This document shows, piece by piece, positions 16,555 to 25,598 of a stretch of DNA of 64,000 nucleotides (positions are counted from its first letter, which is position 1; each line of letters starts with the position of its first letter). Source of the DNA: Candidatus Neomicrothrix sp. UBA814 (GTDB lineage: Bacteria > Actinomycetota > Acidimicrobiia > Acidimicrobiales > Poriferisodalaceae); the NCBI GenBank assembly GCA_002296525.1, contig DBIA01000027.1:68744-132743 (forward strand), written 5' to 3'. The position numbers and the translations under genes are program-made. The notes beneath the pieces were generated by a model. The model did not search any database, was not told where the DNA came from, and saw only the letters and a list, made by a program, of their open reading frames with translations.

Positions 16555-17769
16555 ATGAATGAGCGTCTTCCGGTTACTGTTCTTTCGGGGTTTTTGGGAG
16601 CAGGAAAAACGACCCTGTTGAATCATGTGCTCGCTAACCGTGAAGGACGGAGAGTGGCAGTGATCGTGAACGATATGAGCGAGGTCAATATCGACGCGTC
16701 ACTGCTAACGACTACAGCGAGCCTTGATCGAACCGAAGAGCGGCTTGTCGAAATGTCGAACGGCTGTATTTGCTGTACTTTGCGCGAAGACCTATTGATT
16801 GAAGTAGCCCGTCTAGCGGCAGAGGGGCGATTCGACTATTTACTGATCGAGTCAACCGGTATCAGCGAACCCATGCCGGTAGCAGCAACTTTCTTATTTG
16901 AGGACATTGATGGCCAGAGCCTTTCTTCGTTGGCGCGACTTGACACCATGGCGAGCGTGGTTGACGCAGCAACGTTCCTAGAAAGGTTCGACCATCTGGA
17001 GGAGCTGACAGATCTGGGCCTCGAAAGAGATGATGAGGATGATCGTTCAGTGGTTGATCTTGTCGTGGATCAAGTTGAATTTGCCAACGTGATCGTGATC
17101 TCTAAACCCGATCTTGTGAGTGAACAGCACTTACAAAAGGTTGTGGCAATGGTCCGCCGCCTGAATCCGGATGCCCAGCTGGTGTTAGCGGAGAACGGTG
17201 ATGTTCCATTAGAGGCCGTTCTCGACACTGGGCTTTTCGATGAAGTTGAAGGCGAGACGGCACCTGGCTGGGCACAGATTCTTAACGAAGAAGTGCAGCC
17301 GGAAACTGAAGAATACGGAATCACATCCTTTGTGTATCGCCACCGCTGGCCATTCCACCCTAAGCGGCTTGCCCGGGAACTCAACGAGGCTTGGCCTGGT
17401 GTGTTGCGTAGTAAAGGGTTCTTCTGGCTAGCGTCTCGGCCCGACATACAAGCTATGTGGAGTCATGCGGGCCTTTCGGTGGGGCTCGAACCTCTAGCTT
17501 CGTGGTACGCGGCAACACCAGAAGATGAGTGGGAGCTAGAAACCGATGAGGAACGGGCGGAGTTAGAAGCACGTTGGGATCCGCTGCTAGGTGATCGTCA
17601 GACCGAAATTGTGTTTATAGGTATCGACATGGATGAGGCCGCTATTCGAAGCCGCTTGGATGCATGTGTCCTTACGGGCAGAGAGTTCGAGAAGGGCCCC
17701 GAGAAATGGTTAAAGTTCCAAGACCCTCTGCCCGAATGGGACCTGTCTTGTGATCTCGATCTTGGATGA
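16555..17769 (+). CDS. CobW-family metal-chaperone GTPase (G3E/ZNG1-like)
   Basis: This 404-residue G3E GTPase has a P-loop SGFLGAGKTT (11-20), the hallmark metal-binding CxCC motif at C71, C73 and C74 (NGCICC), the SKPDL-type base-recognition motif and a C-terminal CobW_C domain. Such proteins bind zinc or cobalt and deliver it to client enzymes, especially in zinc starvation. The perfect palindrome at 16519-16537 over its promoter strongly suggests metal control. The transcript is probably leaderless (TAGCAT, 6-nt spacer, ATG). Confidence 0.9.
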   Translation: MNERLPVTVLSGFLGAGKTTLLNHVLANREGRRVAVIVNDMSEVNIDASLLTTTASLDRTEERLVEMSNGCICCTLREDLLIEVARLAAEGRFDYLLIESTGISEPMPVAATFLFEDIDGQSLSSLARLDTMASVVDAATFLERFDHLEELTDLGLERDDEDDRSVVDLVVDQVEFANVIVISKPDLVSEQHLQKVVAMVRRLNPDAQLVLAENGDVPLEAVLDTGLFDEVEGETAPGWAQILNEEVQPETEEYGITSFVYRHRWPFHPKRLARELNEAWPGVLRSKGFFWLASRPDIQAMWSHAGLSVGLEPLASWYAATPEDEWELETDEERAELEARWDPLLGDRQTEIVFIGIDMDEAAIRSRLDACVLTGREFEKGPEKWLKFQDPLPEWDLSCDLDLG

Positions 17770-17904
17770 CAGCGGATTCGCTACTTTTCTTCCGCTCACC
17801 GATCTATGTACCGGCGCTGCCGGGGTCCCGAGCAGGTAAAAAAGCTCTCCATTCTCCAATAAATGGGATGCACGTGTTGAGTGATCTGGTTGGTCATTGC
17901 ATTT

Positions 17905-17925
17905 GTCAAGAATGATTCTCATTAT
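17905..17925. promoter_or_regulatory. Second operator-like site before the SDR gene
   Basis: The GAATGATTC core at 17910-17918 is identical to that upstream of the CobW gene and sits just ahead of a TATTGT -10 box (17926-17931). The outer arms are less symmetrical than at 16519. It probably binds the same regulator and would repress by covering the promoter. Confidence 0.6.
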
Positions 17926-17938
17926 TATTGTCTTACTC

Positions 17939-18736
17939 ATGACAGCTGAAGGACCAGTAATCGTAACGGGCACCTCAACGGGCATTGGTAGTGCAACCAC
18001 CAAGCGTTTGCTCGACGCAGGTCGGGAAGTCATTTCCCTAGATATCAAAGATGCGCCGCCGGGCGTTACCGCCCATTACCACTGCGACTTGTCCAACCCG
18101 GACTCCATTGACGAGGTGGTATCTGGCTTCGATGACACATACGCGTCGCTTCTCAACATCGCAGGTGTACCGGGCACTGTTCCATCAGAGATGGTGTTGG
18201 CCGTCAATACACTTGGTCTTCGCCATCTAACGGAGAGTCTTTGGGCCCGAATAGCGGACGGAGGCACGGTGGTGAATGTTGCTTCGATCGCAGGTAATCA
18301 ATGGAAGAAGCGGTTCGATAAACATGCTGAGCTTCTCGATACTCCCGATTTTGTTTCGGGCGCTGACTGGTGGGAAACCAATGGCTCTACTTGTGGCACA
18401 GACCCCTACACGTTTTCAAAAGAAGCTGTTGTCGTCTACACGATGCAGTTAGCTGGCCGCGGATTAGGGCGTGGCATCCAGGTTAACGATGTAGGGCCTG
18501 GTCCCGTGGAGACACCAATCTTTCCTGACTTCACCCAACAGGTTGGAGAGTCACAGATGGACTGGATTGGTAACCAGATGGGCCGTCATGCCCAACCAGA
18601 CGACATAGCTCAGATTCTCACTTGGTTGGCAATCGGAGAACACGATTGGTTGAACGGGCAGCACATAATCGTCGATGGGGGCTTCACGTCAGGAATCGGA
18701 ACCCATTGGATCGACCGCACTACTAGCCCCCGCTAG
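17939..18736 (+). CDS. SDR, 3-alpha-hydroxysteroid/coniferyl-alcohol dehydrogenase-like
   Basis: This 265-residue SDR has TGTSTGIG at 10-17, a truncated cofactor loop (LNIAGVPG instead of NNAG), the serine in VVNVASIAG, and catalytic YTFSK. The insert GADWWETNGSTCGTDPY before the active tyrosine is typical of the 3-alpha-HSD/coniferyl-alcohol dehydrogenase branch. I start at ATG 17939, 7 nt after TATTGT (leaderless). Earlier in-frame codons lie inside the operator. It shares the GAATGATTC operator with the CobW gene and the FAD/Fe-ADH operon. Confidence 0.85.
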   Translation: MTAEGPVIVTGTSTGIGSATTKRLLDAGREVISLDIKDAPPGVTAHYHCDLSNPDSIDEVVSGFDDTYASLLNIAGVPGTVPSEMVLAVNTLGLRHLTESLWARIADGGTVVNVASIAGNQWKKRFDKHAELLDTPDFVSGADWWETNGSTCGTDPYTFSKEAVVVYTMQLAGRGLGRGIQVNDVGPGPVETPIFPDFTQQVGESQMDWIGNQMGRHAQPDDIAQILTWLAIGEHDWLNGQHIIVDGGFTSGIGTHWIDRTTSPR

Positions 18737-18799
18737 CGATTCCTACGGATACCACCTGAGAGTTCACTTTCCTTTGCCGCTTTGCGTAGTGTTTCCCCG

Positions 18800-19987
18800 C
18801 TATAGAGCTAATTCGTACAGCCTGCGAACGTCGTCTCGATTCGGGTAACGCGGTGTATTGAGAATTATGAGGTCGCGAAGCGCATCAGTAGTCAAATGTT
18901 CAAGATCGTTTTTCGTCGCGCCAAGATCAGTCAGGGTTTTATCAGTTCCCACCTTCTCCGATAACGCTTCGACGGCACTGATCGCCTCTAAAGGTTGTGG
19001 TGAGACACCAAGCGCTAGGCCAACTTCGCCGTAACGTTCGCTGACCACCTCAAGATTAAAGCGCATTACGTGTGGCAACATCGTGGCCAATGTTTGGCCG
19101 TGTGCGATACCAAAAGTTCCCGAGACCGGATGGCCCATCGCATGGACAAGACCGAGAAGGGGACCCGAAGAGAAAGCGCGACCAGCTAGATGAGAGGCAA
19201 CTTGCATTGCTGCTCTCGCTTCGATGTTGCTCCCGTCGGTAACTGCTGTTGGAAGCCATTTTCCAGTGATGCGGATTGCTTGCAGCGCCAGGCCATCGGA
19301 ATAAGGATTATTAGATGTGGAGGTGTAAGCCTCGATTGCGTGAGTAAGAACATCCATTCCGCATGCAGCAGTCGCCGTAGGTGGCAAACCGACTGTGAGT
19401 ATGGGGTCTAGGACTATGGCTCGCGGCTGCACGTCTGGATGGGCGAACGTCAGTTTTCGGTGATCCTCAGTGCGGGTGATCAAGCCTCCTCCGTTGGTTT
19501 CAGAAGCGGTGCCAGAGGTTGTTGGGACCGCAATCGTGGGCACACATGGTTCGGTGACGCGTGATGTAGGTGCCAACGTGCTGAAGTCGATTTTGTCGGC
19601 GTCGTCAAGCTCGGGGGAAAAGGCGAGGGATACATCATTAATTTTGGAGGGAGCAGCCATCGCTATGTATTTTCCACAGTCCATAACTGATCCTCCGCCC
19701 ACTAGCACTATCACTGTCCCTTCGATGCCGAACTCCGTGAGTCTTTCCACGCCAGCTTCGACGTTTCTGTCGGTTGGGTTCGGGTCAACTTCAGTGAAGG
19801 CCGCCCACTCAATGTTGTGAGTTGTTAAGACATCGGTAACCGTTTCTAAGATCCCCGCAGCTTGTATCCCAGCATCGCTCACCAAGAAAGCTCGGTTACC
19901 GTGTGCCTGAACATGTTGGGCCAAATTTCCAATGGCGTTCTCTCCGACCATCGTGATCCCCATTGGGTCAAGAGTGAAGGTATTCAT
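18800..19987 (-). CDS. Iron-containing alcohol dehydrogenase
   Basis: This 395-residue group III (Fe-type) alcohol dehydrogenase has the cofactor motif GGGSVMDCGKY near 98-108 and metal ligands D212, H216, H282 and H296 (MDVLTHAIEAY and VHAMGHP...AHGQ). It oxidises alcohols or reduces aldehydes with NAD(P). The ribosome-binding site AAGGAGA precedes the ATG. It follows the FAD gene after 31 bp, so it is probably expressed from the operator-controlled promoter at about 21260. An iron enzyme replacing zinc alcohol dehydrogenases under zinc limitation would make sense, which is an inference. Confidence 0.88.
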   Translation of the reverse strand: MNTFTLDPMGITMVGENAIGNLAQHVQAHGNRAFLVSDAGIQAAGILETVTDVLTTHNIEWAAFTEVDPNPTDRNVEAGVERLTEFGIEGTVIVLVGGGSVMDCGKYIAMAAPSKINDVSLAFSPELDDADKIDFSTLAPTSRVTEPCVPTIAVPTTSGTASETNGGGLITRTEDHRKLTFAHPDVQPRAIVLDPILTVGLPPTATAACGMDVLTHAIEAYTSTSNNPYSDGLALQAIRITGKWLPTAVTDGSNIEARAAMQVASHLAGRAFSSGPLLGLVHAMGHPVSGTFGIAHGQTLATMLPHVMRFNLEVVSERYGEVGLALGVSPQPLEAISAVEALSEKVGTDKTLTDLGATKNDLEHLTTDALRDLIILNTPRYPNRDDVRRLYELAL

Positions 19988-20018
19988 AGTCTCTCCTTTG
20001 TTGAAGATTGGCGCCTAA

Positions 20019-21230
20019 TTAGGCGCTGTCGTGCTTTCTGAAACTGTTTCCGTAGCCATCGGGGGCAAGTTCAATTCCAGTGATAGCTGCAGTTATTCGA
20101 TGGGCTGCGTGACGTGCTCCCCAGAGGTTGCCTGCCGCTGGCCCAAGAGCAAAGGTAGCGCTGCGTCCCATAATGAAAATGGGATGAGGACCGAGTCGAA
20201 GTGATTGGTCCACAAGAGGAAATCCGTCGATAACTGGTATGTCATCTAGCACTGAGTGAAGACATCGCATGGATTGGATACTGTTCTGGGTTCCGGTGGC
20301 TAACCACACTCGGTCGCTGTGCACTGTTTCTCCGTTATTCAGCTCAAGCATGCAACCGCGTGGCGAAGTGACTTGGGCTGAGACAACCTCAGTCGATTCG
20401 AGAATCTCGATTCTTCCTTCGCCGGTAGGTTCTTCGAGGTGGTCACGCATCCAGCCTGGGATAGAGCCACCACCTCGAGCTTCCCTTGCTGCCTGGATTC
20501 GTAGACGTTCATCTGATTCAGCGAGATACTTTGTCAGATATTTGGGGCCGAGCCAGCCTGGCTCTGTGTCAAAGTCGCGAATCTGCAATGGACGGCGGGC
20601 AATCATTTTTACCGCAGCGCCCTTTGTCGCTGCATTACGAGCTAAATGGGCTGCTGTTAATCCACCACCGATAATTGCGATTTTCTGCCCGCTTAAATCT
20701 GACAGGTCAGGCAGGTTTACGTCCAGAGCGTGATCGACGAGCCCTGGCTGTCGACCTATGAGACTCCAAGTCCACTGTGGAATGACCCTTTGATGAGGAT
20801 TCGTCGCGATGATTAAGTTCTGAGCGCGGAGAGTCCCACTCGAGGTTTCTAACTCGAGGCCTTGGTGGTTGCTACGCAGCGATTCAAGTGTTGCTGCTAT
20901 CGGGGGTGAGAGAGTGGAGTCGGCGATGATCTCGGCACAAAAAGCAGTAAATGCCTCAGTCGTTGGAGGGTCGTAGGGGAGTCCTGAACGTGAAAGCTCC
21001 CTGCTTTTCACAAAGTCTGTTAATGCGTATGGATGAGGAGAAGGGTGGTGCACTATTGGCGAACGCAACGTAGCGATTTCGGAGTATTTAAATTGCCGGT
21101 TCCAAGTGGCGAGCCACTGGTCCGAGTGATCGATCACGGTTATGTCTGCGGAGGGATTTACTTGCTTGAGATGCAGCGCCGCAGCGAGACCATGGGGACC
21201 GGCGCCGGCGATACAAGTATCTGTTGTCAT
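20019..21230 (-). CDS. FAD/NAD(P)-binding monooxygenase-like protein
   Basis: This roughly 403-residue flavoprotein has an N-terminal FAD motif CIAGAGPHGLAAALHL, a second Rossmann motif KIAIIGGGLTAAHLARNA, and VWLATGTQ near the C-terminal third. The pattern resembles the lysine/ornithine N-hydroxylase-type and related class B flavoproteins, but no specific substrate can be named. I start at ATG 21230 (GACGAGG just upstream). A start at 21263 would place the operator within the first codons. It is first in an operon with the Fe-ADH and lies directly downstream of the third GAATGATTC site. Confidence 0.75.
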   Translation of the reverse strand: MTTDTCIAGAGPHGLAAALHLKQVNPSADITVIDHSDQWLATWNRQFKYSEIATLRSPIVHHPSPHPYALTDFVKSRELSRSGLPYDPPTTEAFTAFCAEIIADSTLSPPIAATLESLRSNHQGLELETSSGTLRAQNLIIATNPHQRVIPQWTWSLIGRQPGLVDHALDVNLPDLSDLSGQKIAIIGGGLTAAHLARNAATKGAAVKMIARRPLQIRDFDTEPGWLGPKYLTKYLAESDERLRIQAAREARGGGSIPGWMRDHLEEPTGEGRIEILESTEVVSAQVTSPRGCMLELNNGETVHSDRVWLATGTQNSIQSMRCLHSVLDDIPVIDGFPLVDQSLRLGPHPIFIMGRSATFALGPAAGNLWGARHAAHRITAAITGIELAPDGYGNSFRKHDSA

Positions 21231-21260
21231 AACCTCGTCGGATTTCGTCACGCCGTGAAT

Positions 21261-21291
21261 CATAATAGGAATGATTCTCAGTTCTATTATG
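21261..21291. promoter_or_regulatory. Third operator-like site, before the FAD/Fe-ADH operon
   Basis: The GAATGATTC core at 21269-21277 sits inside a wider inverted repeat, CATAATAG...CTATTATG (21261-21268 and 21284-21291). AATAGGAATGATTC is identical to the left part of the CobW-gene operator. On the minus strand TATTATG could serve as the -10 region, so binding would block the operon's promoter. Confidence 0.65.
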
Positions 21292-21566
21292 ATTCGTTAA
21301 TTTGAGTCGTAATTTCTGAGCTGGCAAACCGATGAAGTTAGTTTCATGCGGATCATGAACTAGGAGTCGTTGCTAATGAGATGATCGGCGACGTTGATTA
21401 AGGCCGGACTTCAGGTTTGAAGCTCCTTGTGAACGTTGCCGATAAAAGCTACGAAATTCCCATACCCAAGCAGTTGCTTCCTTATGGGTCATAACCCTTG
21501 AGTTGATCTTGGGGCTACGGGGCTTCACATTCAGAACGCTACCCGCAGTTCCATAGCAAGATCGAC
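21292..21566. other. Intergenic gap without a supported gene
   Basis: Apart from the operator at its left edge, the 336-base gap between 21231 and 21566 shows no convincing coding frame, hairpin with U-tract or RNA gene. It holds the 3' flank of the cupredoxin-like gene and the promoter region of the FAD/Fe-ADH operon. Confidence 0.5.
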
Positions 21567-21974
21567 CTAAGTTCCGCCAATATTGATCTTTACGCGGCCG
21601 CTCGAATGAAGTGAACAGAACCCCTCAATGGTCGCGGCTTCAGCAAATCTTGTGTTGAGCTGCTTGCCCGCCGGAATAAGAAACGGACCGATCTGATGTG
21701 CCGCTGAGTCTTCATTAACTACGGTGAGCTGGTCGCGAAGCCTAAAGTCAAGGTCTGTGGGGATGATGTTGACATCTTGTCCCGCGTTTAGACGCGCAGC
21801 GGTCCCTGCGGGAATAGTGATTAGATGCTGTTCAGGCTCTGGTTGATTGGTAACACTGCTCAGGACCAGGCTGCCAACGACCATTGATGTCGCGATTACC
21901 AAGAACAGAAGTAGGAGGCTTTTAGAGGGCCGATCTGCACGACCGTCAGAAGTCGTTCCCGATAAAGCTTCCAC
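21567..21974 (-). CDS. Membrane-anchored cupredoxin-like protein
   Basis: This 135-residue protein has one N-terminal transmembrane helix (LLLLFLVIATSMVVGSLVL) and an extracytoplasmic beta-sandwich-like domain. Candidate blue-copper ligands appear in order: His in NEDSAAHQIGPF, then Cys and His in FCSLHSSG, as in small cupredoxins. No methionine ligand is obvious. It could carry electrons or bind copper outside the membrane. It diverges from the MFS transporter gene, with the two starts about 80 bp apart. Confidence 0.72.
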   Translation of the reverse strand: MEALSGTTSDGRADRPSKSLLLLFLVIATSMVVGSLVLSSVTNQPEPEQHLITIPAGTAARLNAGQDVNIIPTDLDFRLRDQLTVVNEDSAAHQIGPFLIPAGKQLNTRFAEAATIEGFCSLHSSGRVKINIGGT

Positions 21975-22055
21975 AGCCCCAAAACTTAACGGGTGTTCGA
22001 TAAGGTTTCAGAGCTTTGCTGCATCGGCAGCGAAACAACTAACGGGAGCTGCTAC

Positions 22056-23390
22056 GTGACACAGGTTGAAGAGCCAGTCCTGAGCGCTGGCGATCGGGCT
22101 TCGACGGGGCACCTGGATGTGGAGCAAGTGCAGCGCCGAACGGTGCAAACGCTGCTTGGTAGCCAAATGTGCGGCGGTATCGGACTGGTGGCCGGATACT
22201 CGGTCACCGCGTTGCTTGCGGACGACATCACCGGCTCCAAGACGCTGGCGGGCCTTGCCGCGGCGTCGTTATCCATTGGCGCAGCGATTGCATCATTTCC
22301 TTTGGCAAGAATTATGGCGCGAAGCGGCCGACGTCCCGGGTTGCTAACCGGTTACGTCCTCGCGTCAATAGGTAGTTTTTTTGCAGTTCTGGCAGCAATC
22401 ACCCGACAATTTATGTTCTTGCCCCTAGGTGTAGCCCTCATCGGTGTCGGAAACGCAACCAACATGGCCACGCGTTACGCGGCGGCGGACCTTGCTAAAC
22501 CTGAGCGTCGAGCTTCGACAATTGGTTTAGTTGTAGCGGCAACGACTATTGGCTCAGGGTTCGGGTCGTTGGTTTCGCTGTCCGTGTTCGATCCTTTTGG
22601 GCGCAGATTTGGACTCCCCGATTACGCAGGTTCCTTCCTTGTCGGCGCCTTACTCTTCCTTGCAGCGGCGGCGATTGTGGAGATTCGATTACGGCCAGAT
22701 CCCCTGGTAGTTGCCGGTGGGGTGGGTAGCAACGACCAAGACACAAGACTGCCGTTTAGTGCCGCACTGGGGCTTATCTTGGCGAACTCGAAGGCCCGAC
22801 TGGCGGTGTTCGGGATGATGGTCAGTCAGGCAACCATGGTCGCCACTATGACCCTCACGCCGTTGCACATGAACGACGGGGGGCAAACCAACGGGGCGAT
22901 CAGCATCATGTTATTCAGTCACATCCTGGGTATGTATGCCTTTAGCCCATTGGTTGGACGGCTCGCCGATCAACTCGGGCGCTACCCCATGCTGATCGTT
23001 TCGGGAGTGCTATGTGTTGCTGGCGCATTGTGGGCAGGATTCACACCGCCGGAAGGATTCATCGGCATTACTGGGGGCCAGACGGTGCTCGGATTTGCAT
23101 GGTGCTTTGGCGTAATCGCCGCAAGTGGACTGCTAACCGATGCGTTTCCAGTCGAACAACGCGCCAGTGTCCAAGGAGCAGGCGATATGTGCATGATGGC
23201 ATTTGGGGCAGTCGCCGGCATTTCCGCTGGGGCAATTGTTTCTTATCGCAGCTATCTAGACCTGAACCTCGCCGCTGCGCTTCTTGGCATAGCGCTGGTG
23301 TTAGCAGTGCTCTTCAATGCCGCTACTAGGTCACGGGGCGGTCAAAGAGGACGAACAGTGTTCGCTGTAACACCCGTGTACGAGAACTGA
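22056..23390 (+). CDS. MFS transporter
   Basis: This roughly 444-residue major facilitator has about 12 hydrophobic helices and the loop 2-3 signature-like ARIMARSGRRPG, repeated in the second half as GRLADQLGRYP. Probable substrates are drugs or small organic molecules. I start at GTG 22056, which follows GGGAG at 7 nt. The frame is open further upstream but without family similarity. The divergent cupredoxin-like gene may share its promoter region. Confidence 0.85.
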   Translation: MTQVEEPVLSAGDRASTGHLDVEQVQRRTVQTLLGSQMCGGIGLVAGYSVTALLADDITGSKTLAGLAAASLSIGAAIASFPLARIMARSGRRPGLLTGYVLASIGSFFAVLAAITRQFMFLPLGVALIGVGNATNMATRYAAADLAKPERRASTIGLVVAATTIGSGFGSLVSLSVFDPFGRRFGLPDYAGSFLVGALLFLAAAAIVEIRLRPDPLVVAGGVGSNDQDTRLPFSAALGLILANSKARLAVFGMMVSQATMVATMTLTPLHMNDGGQTNGAISIMLFSHILGMYAFSPLVGRLADQLGRYPMLIVSGVLCVAGALWAGFTPPEGFIGITGGQTVLGFAWCFGVIAASGLLTDAFPVEQRASVQGAGDMCMMAFGAVAGISAGAIVSYRSYLDLNLAAALLGIALVLAVLFNAATRSRGGQRGRTVFAVTPVYEN

Positions 23391-23411
23391 GGTAATGGTT
23401 TCCTGTTCGAC

Positions 23412-23807
23412 TTAGCCAGCGTTGGAATCAGACTGAATCATGATCAGGTTTCCGCAAGTGTCATCGAAGATGGCGATTACATACTCTCCCAAGTCAGTCG
23501 GTGGTTGGGTGAAAGTCACTCCCTTCGCCGTAAGGCGCTCATATTCGCCCTTGACGTTGTCGACGCCAAACTGCGCCAACGGAATTCCGTCTTCTTTAAG
23601 CGCGTTTCGGTATGGCGCTACTGCCGGATGGCTTGAGGGTTCAAGCAACAACTCCGGACCGTCAGGAAAGGATGGCGAAACCACGGTGATCCAAGCATGT
23701 TCGCCCATTGGCACGTTATGCCTCACTACAAAGCCGAGCACATCAGTATAAAAAGCGAGTGCTGACTCTTGGTCGTCAACGAAGATGCTCGTAATGGTGA
23801 TTTTCAT
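23412..23807 (-). CDS. VOC (glyoxalase-like) single-domain protein
   Basis: This 131-residue protein has the vicinal-oxygen-chelate betaalphabetabetabeta fold. It starts with the usual ITSIFVDDQESALAFYTDVLGF and ends with the metal-site region DDTCGNLIMIQ. The first-strand metal residue is not histidine, so it may act in binding (for example drug or thiol adducts) rather than as a glyoxalase. It is convergent with the MFS gene and divergent from the AroM operon. Confidence 0.82.
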   Translation of the reverse strand: MKITITSIFVDDQESALAFYTDVLGFVVRHNVPMGEHAWITVVSPSFPDGPELLLEPSSHPAVAPYRNALKEDGIPLAQFGVDNVKGEYERLTAKGVTFTQPPTDLGEYVIAIFDDTCGNLIMIQSDSNAG

Positions 23808-23874
23808 GGCTGGCCCTTCTCAGCGACCACGTCAGATCTAAATCTCGAATTTTTTGGTTCGATAAGATGGGGCT

Positions 23875-24525
23875 GTGGATCCTTTGCTTGTGATGACGAT
23901 CGGTCAGTCTCCCCGAGCAGACATACAAAGAGAACTTAGCGTCCTGCTTGGAGAAAGAAAGATAGAGGTTAAGGGTGCCCTCGATGGACTGTCGATAAAC
24001 CAGGTTGAGTCCTTAGTGCCGGTCGACGCACATGACACCTTTCACACCCGGCTGGCGAATGGCGACGATGTAGTTGTCTCTAAACAAGCTGTGACTGCTC
24101 GCCTTGAAGAGATGCTGCTAGCTAGGGGGGACCGGCCGGTGCTTATTGCGTGCACGGGTAAATTCGACGACCTTTCAAATCACAAGAATGTGCTCTTTCC
24201 CTCAGAAATTTTGCGGCACCTTGTTGATGCGGTTACCGCTCCGCGCGGCAGATTGGGGGTGCTGGTTCCGCTTGTCGAGCAGATTGAACCCTTTCGTCAG
24301 CAGTGGGGCCTCCTGGGCAGAGACGTTGAGGTCGCGGCAGTGAAACCAGGAGAGAATCCCGACCCCGCAGCGGAAATGCTCAAGGAAGCTGAAGTGGATT
24401 TGGTAGTGCTTGATTGCTTTGGCTACGAAATGGCGCTATTAGAACGTGTGCGAGACATCACAGCGGTACCTGTTATGTCGGCGGTGCGATGCACAGCTCA
24501 TGTCGCGGCTGAGATGCTCGGATGA
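23875..24525 (+). CDS. AroM-family protein
   Basis: This 216-residue protein has the AroM-family start LLVMTIGQSPRADI and the Asp/Glu-racemase-like segments VLIACTGKFDD and VDLVVLDCFGYE, each with a cysteine that could be catalytic. AroM in enterics has no firm function. Here it leads an operon with DUF917 and hydantoinase A, which fits a racemase or lyase for hydantoin or amino-acid derivatives. The transcript is probably leaderless: TAAGAT at 23863-23868, 6-nt spacer, GTG. It overlaps the next gene by 4 bp. Confidence 0.82.
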   Translation: MDPLLVMTIGQSPRADIQRELSVLLGERKIEVKGALDGLSINQVESLVPVDAHDTFHTRLANGDDVVVSKQAVTARLEEMLLARGDRPVLIACTGKFDDLSNHKNVLFPSEILRHLVDAVTAPRGRLGVLVPLVEQIEPFRQQWGLLGRDVEVAAVKPGENPDPAAEMLKEAEVDLVVLDCFGYEMALLERVRDITAVPVMSAVRCTAHVAAEMLG

Positions 24526-25598
24526 GCCGTCGTTTGAACGCTCAAGACATTGATGATCTGGCAGTCGGTGCATGGATTTTGGGTACTGGTGGAGGGGGGA
24601 GTCCTTATCTCAATCACCTGAATATGCAACGAATAGCTAGTACCGGAACGGAATTTGAACTCATCGATCCCCAAGAGTTAGCCGACGAAGCACAGGTGGC
24701 CGTTGTATCCACGATGGGAGCGCCTTTGGTAATGCAAGAGAGGCTGCAAGACACTTCAGATGTGGCTAGAGCGGTGGAAGTTATGGCCGACCATATTGGC
24801 TCAAAGTTTGACGCAGTGATGGCGACCGAAATTGGAGGCTCGAATGCATTTCAGCCCCTTATGGCAGCTGTGCACCTAGGAATCCCGATAGTCGATGCAG
24901 ATGCAATGGGCAGAGCATACCCAGAGGCCCAGATGACCAGCTTTGCCATAGGCGGCCTTCAACCTTGGCCTTTGGCGTTGGTAGACCCTCGTGGTGTGGA
25001 GGCCGTTGTCACCCATGTGCCTACTTGGAAATGGATGGAACGAGCGAGCAGAGTGCTGACCATCGAAACAGGTTCTATGGCGGCGACTTGTAAAGCGCCG
25101 AGAACTGGAGCTGAAATCAAGCAGTGGTCGGTAGTGAACTCGATGAGCTTCGCGATATACCTCGGTTCGGAGGTCCGAAAGGCGCGAGCGCAACTTGAGG
25201 ATCCGATCCAAGCCATATGCGCTGCAGCCAAAGCTTCGATTTTGTTCGCAGGCAAGATTGTTGATGTGGACCGAAAAACTACTGGCGGGTTTTTGAAGGG
25301 AGTTGCCCTGCTAGACGGCCTCGATGAGTATGCAGGCTCGGAAGCACGTCTTGAGTTTCAAAACGAATGGCTGATTGCCCGACGTGACGGCAATGTTGTG
25401 GCCACCGTCCCTCACCTCATTTGCCTCCTCGACGCTACATCGGGCGAGGCGATAGGGACTGAAACTGCTAGATATGGCCAACGAGTTGTGCTTATCGGAA
25501 TTACCGCACCGCCGTTGTTCCGCAGTGAGGAGGGCCTCAAGTATGTCGGCCCGCGCGCGATGGGCTACGAACTTGACCCGACGGACCCATGTCAATGA
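24522..25598 (+). CDS. DUF917 / S-methyl-thiohydantoin desulfurase-like protein
   Basis: This 358-residue DUF917 protein opens with LNAQDIDDLAVGAWILGTGGGGSPY and has the central motif IVDADAMGRAYPEAQMT, both hallmarks of the family. Members are linked with hydantoinase/oxoprolinase proteins and thiohydantoin breakdown. The gene overlaps aroM-like by 4 bp (ATGA) and hydantoinase A by 10 bp, so the three proteins are made together. It probably acts with the next protein on a hydantoin-like ring. Confidence 0.85.
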   Translation: MSRRLNAQDIDDLAVGAWILGTGGGGSPYLNHLNMQRIASTGTEFELIDPQELADEAQVAVVSTMGAPLVMQERLQDTSDVARAVEVMADHIGSKFDAVMATEIGGSNAFQPLMAAVHLGIPIVDADAMGRAYPEAQMTSFAIGGLQPWPLALVDPRGVEAVVTHVPTWKWMERASRVLTIETGSMAATCKAPRTGAEIKQWSVVNSMSFAIYLGSEVRKARAQLEDPIQAICAAAKASILFAGKIVDVDRKTTGGFLKGVALLDGLDEYAGSEARLEFQNEWLIARRDGNVVATVPHLICLLDATSGEAIGTETARYGQRVVLIGITAPPLFRSEEGLKYVGPRAMGYELDPTDPCQ

